Origin: Arenimonas metalli CF5-1
Lineage (GTDB): Bacteria; Pseudomonadota; Gammaproteobacteria; Xanthomonadales; Xanthomonadaceae
Direction of reading: 5' to 3'
Assembly (NCBI RefSeq): GCF_000747155.1
Contig: NZ_AVCK01000055.1
Location: 62,001 to 126,000 of the forward strand
Length of the DNA stretch: 64,000 nt
Of the stretch, positions 45,934 through 53,020 are shown in pieces; the first letter of the stretch is position 1, and each line of letters opens with the position of its first letter. The notes under the pieces are model-generated. The model saw nothing but the letters and a program-made list of their open reading frames with translations, searched no databases and had not been told where the DNA came from. Position numbers and translations under genes: made by a program.

Positions 45934-47039
45934 CAGTCCATCTCCATGAAGAACAGCGCGGCGAAGGCGTCGAGCAGGATCACCAGCGAGATCGTCTGCA
46001 CCACGCTCGAGGTGGTGCGTTCGCCCACCGACTGCGCCGTGCCCTGCACCTGGAAGCCCTCGAGGCAGCCGATGAGGCCGATGATCATCGCGAACATCGG
46101 CGCCTTCGACACGCCGACCCAGAAGTGGCGCACCTCGATGGTCTCGTGCAGGCGGGTGATGAACATCTCGGGCGTGAACCCGAGGCTGGCCACGCTGACC
46201 GCCAGGCCGCCGGCGATGCCCGCGATCATCGCCAGGAAGGTCAGCAGCGGCAGCATCACCAGCAGGGCGGCCAGGCGCGGGATCACCAGCAGTTCGATCG
46301 GATCGAGGCCGAGGGTGCGGATGGCGTCGATTTCCTCGCCCGACTGCATCGCGCCGATCTGCGCGGTGAAGGCGCTGGCGGTGCGGCCGGCCAGCAGGAT
46401 GGCGGTCAGCAGCACGGCGAATTCGCGCAGGAAGGCGATGCCGACCAGTTCGACCACGAAGATCTCGGCGCCGAAATCGCGCAGCACGGTGGCGCCGAGG
46501 AAGGCGATCACCGCGCCCACCATGAAGCTCAGCAGCAGCACCAGCGGCACGGCGTCGAGGCCGACCTGCTCCATGTGGTGCACGGTGGGCGTGAGCCGGA
46601 AGCGGGCCGGGCGCAGCAGCACGCCCAGCGCGGTCTTGAGCGTGAGGCCGAGGAAGCCAACCAGGGCGAGGATCTCGCGGGTGTAGTCCTCGACCGCGAA
46701 GCCCATGCGCGCCAGCATCTCGCGGAAGCCGTAGTCGGTGCGCCGCACCCGGCGCGGGTTCTCGCAGATCGCCTGCACGGTGCCGGTGAGCGGCTGGTAG
46801 GCCGGCTGCACCTCGACCGTGGCCAGGCCCAGGCCGACCTTCACCGCGTAGCGCGAGAGCATCATGGCGCCGGCTGAATCGAGCCGGCCGATGTCGCGGC
46901 CGTCGATGTCCTCGGCCGACTCGGGCGCGGCCTCGAGCAGGGCGAGCAGGGTCGCGGCGTGCGCCAGGGTCCAGTCGCCGCGCGCGACGAGGATGCCGGG
47001 CTGGCGCTCGCTGGGTTCGATGCTGGGCGGGGGGCTCAT
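45930..47039 (-). CDS. STAS-permease fusion (MlaB-MlaE type)
   Basis: A 369-residue protein. Residues 1-100 form a STAS-like domain (LVARGDWTLAHAATLL, DIGRLDSAGAMML), which in E. coli is a separate protein, MlaB. Residues 120-369 are the MlaE permease, with EQVGLDAVPLVLLLSFMVGA and GAMQSGEEIDAIRTLGLDP. The fusion is known in several proteobacteria. First gene of the operon permease-ATPase-MCE-lipoprotein-small protein. No MlaC or MlaA gene is present here, so the soluble carrier must be elsewhere or not needed. Confidence 0.9.
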   Translation of the reverse strand: MSPPPSIEPSERQPGILVARGDWTLAHAATLLALLEAAPESAEDIDGRDIGRLDSAGAMMLSRYAVKVGLGLATVEVQPAYQPLTGTVQAICENPRRVRRTDYGFREMLARMGFAVEDYTREILALVGFLGLTLKTALGVLLRPARFRLTPTVHHMEQVGLDAVPLVLLLSFMVGAVIAFLGATVLRDFGAEIFVVELVGIAFLREFAVLLTAILLAGRTASAFTAQIGAMQSGEEIDAIRTLGLDPIELLVIPRLAALLVMLPLLTFLAMIAGIAGGLAVSVASLGFTPEMFITRLHETIEVRHFWVGVSKAPMFAMIIGLIGCLEGFQVQGTAQSVGERTTSSVVQTISLVILLDAFAALFFMEMDW

Positions 47040-47109
47040 GCCGTCGGCGTTTCCTCAGCTTTGCCCGAGGATAGCCGCCAGCGGAGGCTCGTGCCATGCT
47101 TTGCGCGCG

Positions 47110-48369
47110 ATGACTGCCCCCGTCCTGAACAGCCAATCCAACTACGAGGCGCAGGCCGGTTTCGTCGCCGAGCTCGCCACCCGCCTGCACGCCTACGGCA
47201 CCACCTCCCAGCGCCTCGAGGGCGCGGTGATGGGCGTGGCGCAGCGCCTGGGCCTGGAGTGCGAGGTCTGGTCGAACCCGACCGGCATCATCCTGAGCTT
47301 CGCCGACCCGGTGCGCGGGCAGCAGAACGGCATCACCCGCGTGCTGCGGCTGGCGCCCGGCGACCAGAACCTGGGCCGCCTGGCCGCCACCGATGCGATC
47401 GCCGAGGACGTGCTGGCCGGCCGCATGGATCCGGCCGCGGGCCTGGCCGCGCTGAAGGCGCTCGATCGCCCCGCCAGCCGGCTGTCGCAGGCGCTGAATG
47501 CTTTCAGCTTCGGCCTGTCGGCGGCGGCGGTGTCGGCCCTGCTGGGCTCGGCCTGGGCCGGCGTGGCCACCGCGGGCGTCATCGGCATGCTGATCGGCGT
47601 GATGTTCGTGCTGGGCGCGGGCCGGCCGCGGCTGTCCGAGGCCCTCGAGGCGCTCGCCGCGCTGGTGGCGACCCTGTTGGCCGCCGCCGTGGCGACCTGG
47701 ATCACGCCGATCTCGCTCAACACGGTGATCATTTCCTCGCTGATCGTGCTGATGCCCGGCCTGATGCTGACCAACGCCGTCAGCGAACTCTCGAGCCAGC
47801 AGCTGATGTCCGGCACCGCGCGCTTCGCCGGCGCGCTGATGATCCTGATGAAGCTGACCTTCGGCACCGTGGCGGCGATGCAGGTCGTCGGGCTGCTGGG
47901 CTGGGTGCCGCAGGAGGCCGCGGCCCAGCCGCCGTCGCTGCTGCCGTCGCTGGTGGCGCTGGGCGTGGCGGCGTACGCGTTCGCGGTGCTGTTCCAGGCC
48001 TCGGCGCGCGACTACCCGCTGGTGATGGCGGCGGTGCTGCTGGGCTACGGCCTCACCCGCGTGGGCGGCGAGCTGCTGGGCCTGGCTTCGGACAACTTCG
48101 CGGGCGGCGCCTTCTTCGCCAGCATGGGCGTGGCCGCCATCAGCAATATCTACGGCCGCTGGCGCAATCGCCCGGGCGCGCTGATCCGGGTGCCGGGCAT
48201 CATCCTGCTGGTGCCGGGCAGCGTCGGCTTCCGCAGCCTGAACTTCGTGATGGAGCGCGACGTCTGGCTGGGCCTGGACACGGCCTTCGTGCTGCTGTCG
48301 GCCCTGATCGCGATCGTCGCCGGGTTGCTGTTCGGCAACCTGATCGTCCCGTCGCGGCGGAATATCTGA
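47110..48369 (+). CDS. ThrE-type threonine/serine exporter (fused form)
   Basis: A 419-residue membrane protein joining both ThrE halves. The N-terminal cytosolic/amphipathic part (RLHAYGTTSQRLEGAVMGVA) is followed by about ten helices in two five-helix blocks (DUF1212 and DUF3815). VLMPGLMLTNAVSEL and VPGIILLVPGSVGFRSL are the family's matching motifs in each block. ATG 47110, divergent from the Mla-like operon. The substrate is inferred from the family. Confidence 0.85.
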   Translation: MTAPVLNSQSNYEAQAGFVAELATRLHAYGTTSQRLEGAVMGVAQRLGLECEVWSNPTGIILSFADPVRGQQNGITRVLRLAPGDQNLGRLAATDAIAEDVLAGRMDPAAGLAALKALDRPASRLSQALNAFSFGLSAAAVSALLGSAWAGVATAGVIGMLIGVMFVLGAGRPRLSEALEALAALVATLLAAAVATWITPISLNTVIISSLIVLMPGLMLTNAVSELSSQQLMSGTARFAGALMILMKLTFGTVAAMQVVGLLGWVPQEAAAQPPSLLPSLVALGVAAYAFAVLFQASARDYPLVMAAVLLGYGLTRVGGELLGLASDNFAGGAFFASMGVAAISNIYGRWRNRPGALIRVPGIILLVPGSVGFRSLNFVMERDVWLGLDTAFVLLSALIAIVAGLLFGNLIVPSRRNI

Positions 48370-48372
48370 TTC

Positions 48373-48603
48373 TTTGACGCGGATTTACGCGGATGAACGC
48401 GGATAGAGCGGAAGCCGGAGTGGGCTGTCGCGAGCTCGGCGGGCGAGCGTAAAAAAGGGGTCAGAGTGATTTACCGTTTGAAACGGAAAATTACTCTGAC
48501 CCCATTTTTTTGACTGCGTTTCGCCTTGGGCCCGCTTTCTTGCGGGTAACCAGTTTCGCGTTTGCTCTATCCGCTTTTATCCGCGTAAATCCGCGTCAAA
48601 AAA
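48373..48603. repeat. Nested inverted repeats between ThrE gene and H-NS gene
   Basis: Outer arms (about 48373-48406 and 48564-48603) are tandem ACGCGGAT-type units in inverted orientation. In the middle, 48457-48503 is a near-perfect palindrome of 23-base arms with two mismatches (GGGGTCAGAGTGATTTACC...), bordered by A6 and T7 tracts, so it could terminate transcription from both sides. The remaining bases hold no gene. Confidence 0.9.
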
Positions 48604-48608
48604 CGCGG

Positions 48609-48986
48609 TTACCTGGCGATGGCGAAGTCTTCGAGCTTGCGGCCGCGGGCGAGTTCGGCGGCCAGCCACTTCGGGGGCATGCCGCGGCCGGCCCAGGTCT
48701 GGGTGGCGTCGGCGGGGTTGCGGTACTTGGGCTCGACCTTGGTGCCCTTCTGGCTGGACTTCTTGCCCGGGGTTTTCTTGGCCGGCACGCCGGTCTTCTC
48801 GCGGACCATGCGGGCGGTGCCGAACAGCTCGTCGACGGTGTAGCCCTCGGCCTTGGCCAGGGAGACGATCTTCTTGCGCACCGCGGCGATCGGCTTGCGC
48901 TTGGCCAGCGACTTCTTGCGCTGGTTGGCCTTGGCGATCAGGGCCTGGAGTTCCTTGGCCGAGAGGCCTTCGAGGTTGATGCTCAT
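48609..48986 (-). CDS. H-NS family histone-like nucleoid protein
   Basis: A 125-residue H-NS family protein: N-terminal oligomerisation helix (EGLSAKELQALIAKANQRKK), a basic Lys/Pro-rich linker (about 66-90), and the C-terminal DNA-binding motif TQTWAGRGMPPKWL (96-109), the xenogeneic-silencer core. ATG 48986 with AAGGA 5 bases before it. Long in-frame extensions upstream have no family sequence. It probably silences AT-rich foreign DNA. Convergent with the ThrE gene. Confidence 0.92.
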   Translation of the reverse strand: MSINLEGLSAKELQALIAKANQRKKSLAKRKPIAAVRKKIVSLAKAEGYTVDELFGTARMVREKTGVPAKKTPGKKSSQKGTKVEPKYRNPADATQTWAGRGMPPKWLAAELARGRKLEDFAIAR

Positions 48987-49126
48987 GGGGTTTCCTTGGA
49001 TGCCTGGCAGGGTGGGGTTTCCGGGCGGCTGCCCGGGATACCTCGATGTTACCCCTGCCAAAGGCACCGCTGGAACCCGCGCGGGGGTTTGCGCGGGGTT
49101 TGAGCACGGTTCGCCGGGTGGTTTTC

Positions 49127-50830
49127 TCAGGCGACGCCGAGGCGAGCCAGCAGCGCGGCCTTGTCCAGGTTCTCGCTGTCGGCGGCGCGGCGGGCGCGGT
49201 ATTCGAACTGGCCCGACTCCAGGCCGCGGCCGGAAACCACCACGCGGTGCGGGATGCCGATCAGCTCGATGTCGCCGAACATCACGCCCGGGCGCAGCCC
49301 GCGGTCGTCGATCACCACGTCCAGGCCGGCCTGCTGCAGCTCGGCGTAGAGCGCGTCGGCGGCCTCGACCACGGCCGGGTCGTTCTTCGGGTTGATGATG
49401 CACACCGCCACCTGCCAGGGCGCCATCGGCGCCGGCCAGCAGATGCCGTTGGCGTCGAAGTTCTGCTCGATCGCGGCGGCGACGATGCGCGAGACGCCGA
49501 TGCCGTAGCAGCCCATGTGCATCACTTGCGCCTTGCCCTCGGCGTCGAGCACGGTGGCCTTGAGCGCCTCGGCGTATTTCTGCCCAAGCTGGAACACGTG
49601 GCCGACCTCGATGCCGCGGGCGATCTTGAGCACGCCCTTGCCGTCGGGCGAGGGGTCGCCCTCGACCACGTTGCGCAGGTCGGCGACCAGCGCCGGCTCG
49701 GGCAGGTCGCGGCCCCAGTTCACGCCGGCGAGGTGGAAGCCCTTGCGGTTGGCGCCGACCACGAAGTCGGCCATCGCGGCGACGCTGCGGTCGGCGATGA
49801 TCGTGACCGTCGCCTTGGCGGGCTTCACCGGGCCGATGAAACCGGGCTCGCAGCCCATGTGTTCGTTGATCTCGGCCTCGGTGGCGAGGCGGAAATCGGC
49901 CAGGCCCGGCACCTTCGACAGCTTGATCTCGTTGACCATGTGGTCGCCGCGCACCAGCGCCAGCACGAAGCCCTGCTCGCCGACCACGGCGACCGACTTC
50001 ACGGTGCGCGACAGCGCGAGGCCCATCAGCTTGGCCACTTCCTCGCAGGTGCGCTGCCAGGGCGTTTCCACCTCGCGCATCGCCTCGGCGGCGGCGGGGC
50101 GGGCGCCGGGCGCCACCGCCTCGGCCATCTCGACGTTGGCGGCGTAGTCGCTGCCGTCGGAGAACGCGATCGCGTCCTCGCCCGAGTCGGCCAGCACGTG
50201 GAACTCATGCGAGGCGCTGCCGCCGATCGCGCCGGTGTCCGCATTGACCGCGCGGAACACCAGGCCGAGGCGGGTGAAGATGCGCGAATAGGCGTCGTAC
50301 ATCGCCTGGTAGGTCTCGCGCAGGCTTTCGGCGCCGAGGTGGAAGGAGTAGGCGTCCTTCATCAGGAACTCGCGCGCGCGCATGACGCCGAAGCGCGGGC
50401 GGATCTCGTCGCGGAACTTGGTCTGGATCTGGTAGAAATTCAGCGGCAGCTGCTTGTAGCTGCGAAGCTCGTTGCGCGCGAAGTCGGTGACCACTTCCTC
50501 GTGCGTGGGGCCGTAGCAGAACTCGCCGTCCTTGCGGTCCTTGATCTTGAGCAGCTGGCCGCCGAATTTCTGCCAGCGGCCGGTTTCTTCCCACAGCTCG
50601 CGCGGCTGGATGGACGGCATCAGCATCTCGATGGCGCCGGCGCGGTCCATTTCCTCGCGCACCACGGCCTCGACCCGGCGCAGCACCCGCAGGCCCAGCG
50701 GGCTCCAGGTGTACAGGCCGGCCGCCAGCTTGCGGATCATGCCGGTGCGGAGCATCAGCTGGTGGCTGACCACCTCGGCGTCGGCAGGGGTTTCCTTGCT
50801 GGTGTTGAGGTGGAACCGGGAAAGGCGCAT
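49127..50830 (-). CDS. proS: Prolyl-tRNA synthetase
   Basis: A 567-residue bacterial-type class II ProRS. Motif 2 region [19 protein letters not shown], motif 3 [13 protein letters not shown], and the YbaK-like editing insert at about 220-390 ([19 protein letters not shown]). The C-terminal anticodon domain ends [18 protein letters not shown] 50830 ([19 protein letters not shown]) is the family start. Charges tRNA-Pro and clears Ala-tRNA-Pro. Confidence 0.97.
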   Translation of the reverse strand: MRLSRFHLNTSKETPADAEVVSHQLMLRTGMIRKLAAGLYTWSPLGLRVLRRVEAVVREEMDRAGAIEMLMPSIQPRELWEETGRWQKFGGQLLKIKDRKDGEFCYGPTHEEVVTDFARNELRSYKQLPLNFYQIQTKFRDEIRPRFGVMRAREFLMKDAYSFHLGAESLRETYQAMYDAYSRIFTRLGLVFRAVNADTGAIGGSASHEFHVLADSGEDAIAFSDGSDYAANVEMAEAVAPGARPAAAEAMREVETPWQRTCEEVAKLMGLALSRTVKSVAVVGEQGFVLALVRGDHMVNEIKLSKVPGLADFRLATEAEINEHMGCEPGFIGPVKPAKATVTIIADRSVAAMADFVVGANRKGFHLAGVNWGRDLPEPALVADLRNVVEGDPSPDGKGVLKIARGIEVGHVFQLGQKYAEALKATVLDAEGKAQVMHMGCYGIGVSRIVAAAIEQNFDANGICWPAPMAPWQVAVCIINPKNDPAVVEAADALYAELQQAGLDVVIDDRGLRPGVMFGDIELIGIPHRVVVSGRGLESGQFEYRARRAADSENLDKAALLARLGVA

Positions 50831-50924
50831 CGACAGGACCCGAACCGCTGGAAGGGCCGCCATTGTAGCGGCCGTGCGGCCGGGGTGTGGGCGCCGGGGC
50901 GTGCCCGTGCGCCGGGGCGCGGGC

Positions 50925-51311
50925 TTACTTGGCCGGGGCGCAGTAGGCGTCGGCCTGGCGCTGGGCGAGGTCCTTCTCGGTGGCCAGCTCTTCCGGGGTG
51001 AGGTCCTCGGGGGTGCCGTCGCCATCCTTGTCGCGCTGCAGGCGCTGGCCCGAGCCCAGCAGCTCGAGGTTCTTGGTGGCGGTTTCGCAGGCCTTCTCGG
51101 CTTCGGACTTGGGCGCTTCCCCGGCCTGCGCGGGCGGCAGGTTCGGGTCGCGGCCGTCCACGCGCCGCACCTGGGCATCGCGGGTTTCCACCTGGCTGTA
51201 GACGGACGTGCCGTCGGCATTCTTCGACTTGTAGACCGTGGTCTTGTCGGCGAGCAGCGGGCCCGGCGCCAGGCCGAGGGCCAGGGCGATCAACAGGACG
51301 GGACGGGACAT
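50925..51311 (-). CDS. Secreted DUF4124-like protein
   Basis: A 128-residue exported protein. The signal peptide ([21 protein letters not shown]) ends near residue 21, and [17 protein letters not shown] is the DUF4124 core. The C-terminal half is acidic and has an Asp-rich loop DKDGDG (94-99) that could bind calcium, though the EF-hand position 12 acid is not in register. It contains two cysteines. Function unknown. It lies between proS and the divergent pssA. Confidence 0.7.
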   Translation of the reverse strand: MSRPVLLIALALGLAPGPLLADKTTVYKSKNADGTSVYSQVETRDAQVRRVDGRDPNLPPAQAGEAPKSEAEKACETATKNLELLGSGQRLQRDKDGDGTPEDLTPEELATEKDLAQRQADAYCAPAK

Positions 51312-51414
51312 GGGGTGGCTCCGGGGGTTTGGCGTGGCCCCGTGATACCACCACCTTCCCCGGCCCGCAAGGCGCGGGCTATGGGGCGAATCCGGGAGCC
51401 GCTACACTTCCGGC

Positions 51415-52176
51415 ATGGATCCCCAAGACGAACCCGTCCCGGCCCGCGGCCGCGGCATTTACCTGCTGCCCAACCTGCTCACGACGGGCGGCCTGTTCGC
51501 GGGTTTCTACGCCATCCTGGCCGCGGCCAGCGGCAATTTCGAGAATGCCTGCATCGCGGTGTTCGTCGCCGGCCTGTTCGATGGCCTCGACGGCCGGGTG
51601 GCGCGCATGACCGGCACCACCAGCGAGTTCGGCGTGCAGTACGACTCCCTGGCCGACCTGGTGAGCTTCGGCATGGCGCCCTCGCTGGTGATGTACCACT
51701 GGGCACTCGTGGGTTTCCGCGCCGACGGGCCCGTGCTGGCAAAGGTGGGCTGGGCGGCCGCCTTCCTTTACGCCGCCTGCGCGGCGCTGCGGCTGGCGCG
51801 CTTCAACACCCAGGTCGGCTCGACCGACAAGCGCTGGTTCATCGGCCTGGCCAGCCCGGCGGCCGCGGGCCTGATGGTGTCCTTCGTTTGGGCCATGAAC
51901 ACCTTCGGCTACGGCGGGCAGGGGCTGCGCTGGCTCGCCTTCGCGGTCACGGTGGCGGCCGGCCTGCTGATGGTCAGCCGCATCAAGTACTTCAGCTTCA
52001 AGGGTTTCCCGAAGGGCGGCCGGGTGCCGTTCTTCGTGATGGCGCTGGTGGTGGTGACGATCGCGGTGCTGTTCATCGCGCAGGCCAAGGGGCTGTTCGC
52101 GATCGCGATGGTGTACGTGCTTTCGGGTCCGGCCTGGTGGCTGTGGACCAAGCTGCGGCGCAAGCCCGCCGCATGA
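51415..52176 (+). CDS. pssA: CDP-diacylglycerol-serine O-phosphatidyltransferase
   Basis: A 253-residue membrane enzyme of the CDP-alcohol phosphatidyltransferase family. The complete catalytic motif DGx2ARx8Gx3Dx3D is read at D59-G60, A63-R64, G73, D77 and D81. About eight membrane helices. It makes phosphatidylserine, the precursor of phosphatidylethanolamine. The family motif is certain; the choice of PssA over PcsA rests on length and the N-terminal GIYLLPNLLTTGGLFAGF. The stop overlaps the next start (ATGA). Confidence 0.9.
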   Translation: MDPQDEPVPARGRGIYLLPNLLTTGGLFAGFYAILAAASGNFENACIAVFVAGLFDGLDGRVARMTGTTSEFGVQYDSLADLVSFGMAPSLVMYHWALVGFRADGPVLAKVGWAAAFLYAACAALRLARFNTQVGSTDKRWFIGLASPAAAGLMVSFVWAMNTFGYGGQGLRWLAFAVTVAAGLLMVSRIKYFSFKGFPKGGRVPFFVMALVVVTIAVLFIAQAKGLFAIAMVYVLSGPAWWLWTKLRRKPAA

Positions 52177-52433
52177 GCTGGCGTCCCGACCAGCAGGCGA
52201 TGCTGGCGGCGATGGGCTACGCGCTCTATCGCCAGGTGCCGGCGCCGGTGCCGCCGCCGGTGGTCGTGGCGCGGCCGGCGGGCTTCCCGGAAAAGCTTTG
52301 GGAGTCGCTGGTGCGGGCGGCGGGCGGGCGCGATCCCTCGGCGCTGCTGCCGCCGGCCGAACAGCTGCGCGCGGACGCGCGGGCCAAGCGGGCGCTGTGG
52401 CCGGCGCTGCGGGCACTGCGCCGAAGGCGCTGA
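52173..52433 (+). CDS. Small protein before rimI, possible divergent HolD (DNA polymerase III psi)
   Basis: An 86-residue protein starting MSWRPDQQAMLAAMGYALYR. The ATG overlaps the pssA stop and the rimI ATG follows 3 bases after its stop. In E. coli the gene just before rimI is holD, whose product begins with a short R..Q..L..lGi..W clamp-loader-binding peptide; this N-terminus has a similar spacing of charged, Gln, Met-Gly and aromatic residues. The rest is short, basic and Pro-rich, with no recognised domain. The HolD call rests on gene order plus a short N-terminal likeness only. Confidence 0.45.
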   Translation: MSWRPDQQAMLAAMGYALYRQVPAPVPPPVVVARPAGFPEKLWESLVRAAGGRDPSALLPPAEQLRADARAKRALWPALRALRRRR

Positions 52434-52436
52434 GCC

Positions 52437-52913
52437 ATGAACGCGCGGCCCGCCCCGGGAAGCCAGGTCCGCCCGATGCGCCAGGCCGACATCGACGCGG
52501 TGTCGGCGATCGAGAACCGCGCCTACGTCTTCCCGTGGACCCCGGGCATCTTCCGCGACTGCCTGCGCGCCGGCCACCAGTGCTGGGTGCTGGAGGCGGG
52601 CTCGACCCTGCTCGGCTACGGCGTGCTGAGCGCGGCGGCGGGCGAGGCGCACATCCTCAATATCTGCATCGCGCCCGAATACCAGGGCCGCGGCCACGGC
52701 CGCCGCCTGCTGCGCCGGCTGGTCGACCTGGCGCGCTGGCACCAGGCCAACCAGGTCTTCCTCGAAGTGCGGCCCTCGAACCCGCGCGCGATCCAGCTCT
52801 ACCGCGACGAAGGCTTCAACGAGATCGGCCAGCGCCCGAACTATTACCCCGCCGAAAAGGGCCGCGAGGACGCGATCGTGATGGCCATGGAGCTGCTTCC
52901 GCCCGAAAGCTAG
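52437..52913 (+). CDS. rimI: Ribosomal protein bS18-alanine N-acetyltransferase
   Basis: A 158-residue GNAT acetyltransferase. The acetyl-CoA loop is YQGRGHGRRLL (Q/RxxGxG). LEVRPSNPRAIQLYRDEGF and IGQRPNYYP are typical of RimI. Expected to acetylate the N-terminus of ribosomal protein S18. It follows the possible holD gene by 3 bases and is followed immediately by a 99-base palindrome that separates it from convergent valS. Confidence 0.9.
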   Translation: MNARPAPGSQVRPMRQADIDAVSAIENRAYVFPWTPGIFRDCLRAGHQCWVLEAGSTLLGYGVLSAAAGEAHILNICIAPEYQGRGHGRRLLRRLVDLARWHQANQVFLEVRPSNPRAIQLYRDEGFNEIGQRPNYYPAEKGREDAIVMAMELLPPES

Positions 52914-52916
52914 GGC

Positions 52917-53015
52917 AAAAGCCGTACCAGGTTCATTTTCTTTTTCGATGAGACTCTGCGCTGCGCTGCGCAGCCTCGTCTCATCGAAAAAGAAAATGAA
53001 CCTGGTACGGCTTTT
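52917..53015. repeat. 99-base palindrome with 38-base perfect arms
   Basis: Arms 52917-52954 and 52978-53015 are exact reverse complements (AAAAGCCGTACCAGGTTCAT... / ...GGTACGGCTTTT). The 23-base centre contains its own dyad CTGCGC...GCGCAG. It fills the whole gap between the convergent rimI and valS stops. With A4/T4 ends it could work as a two-way terminator. The GTACCAGGTTCATTTTC core is related to the repeats at 24950 and 43114. Confidence 0.95.
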
Positions 53016-53020
53016 CCGGC

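Noticed and set aside
49046-51001. Long plus-strand open frame across proS
   Set aside because: Antisense to prolyl-tRNA synthetase with no recognisable domain.
51020-51040. True EF-hand in the DUF4124 protein
   Set aside because: DKDGDG is present, but the acidic residue at position 12 is out of register, so calcium binding is only a possibility.
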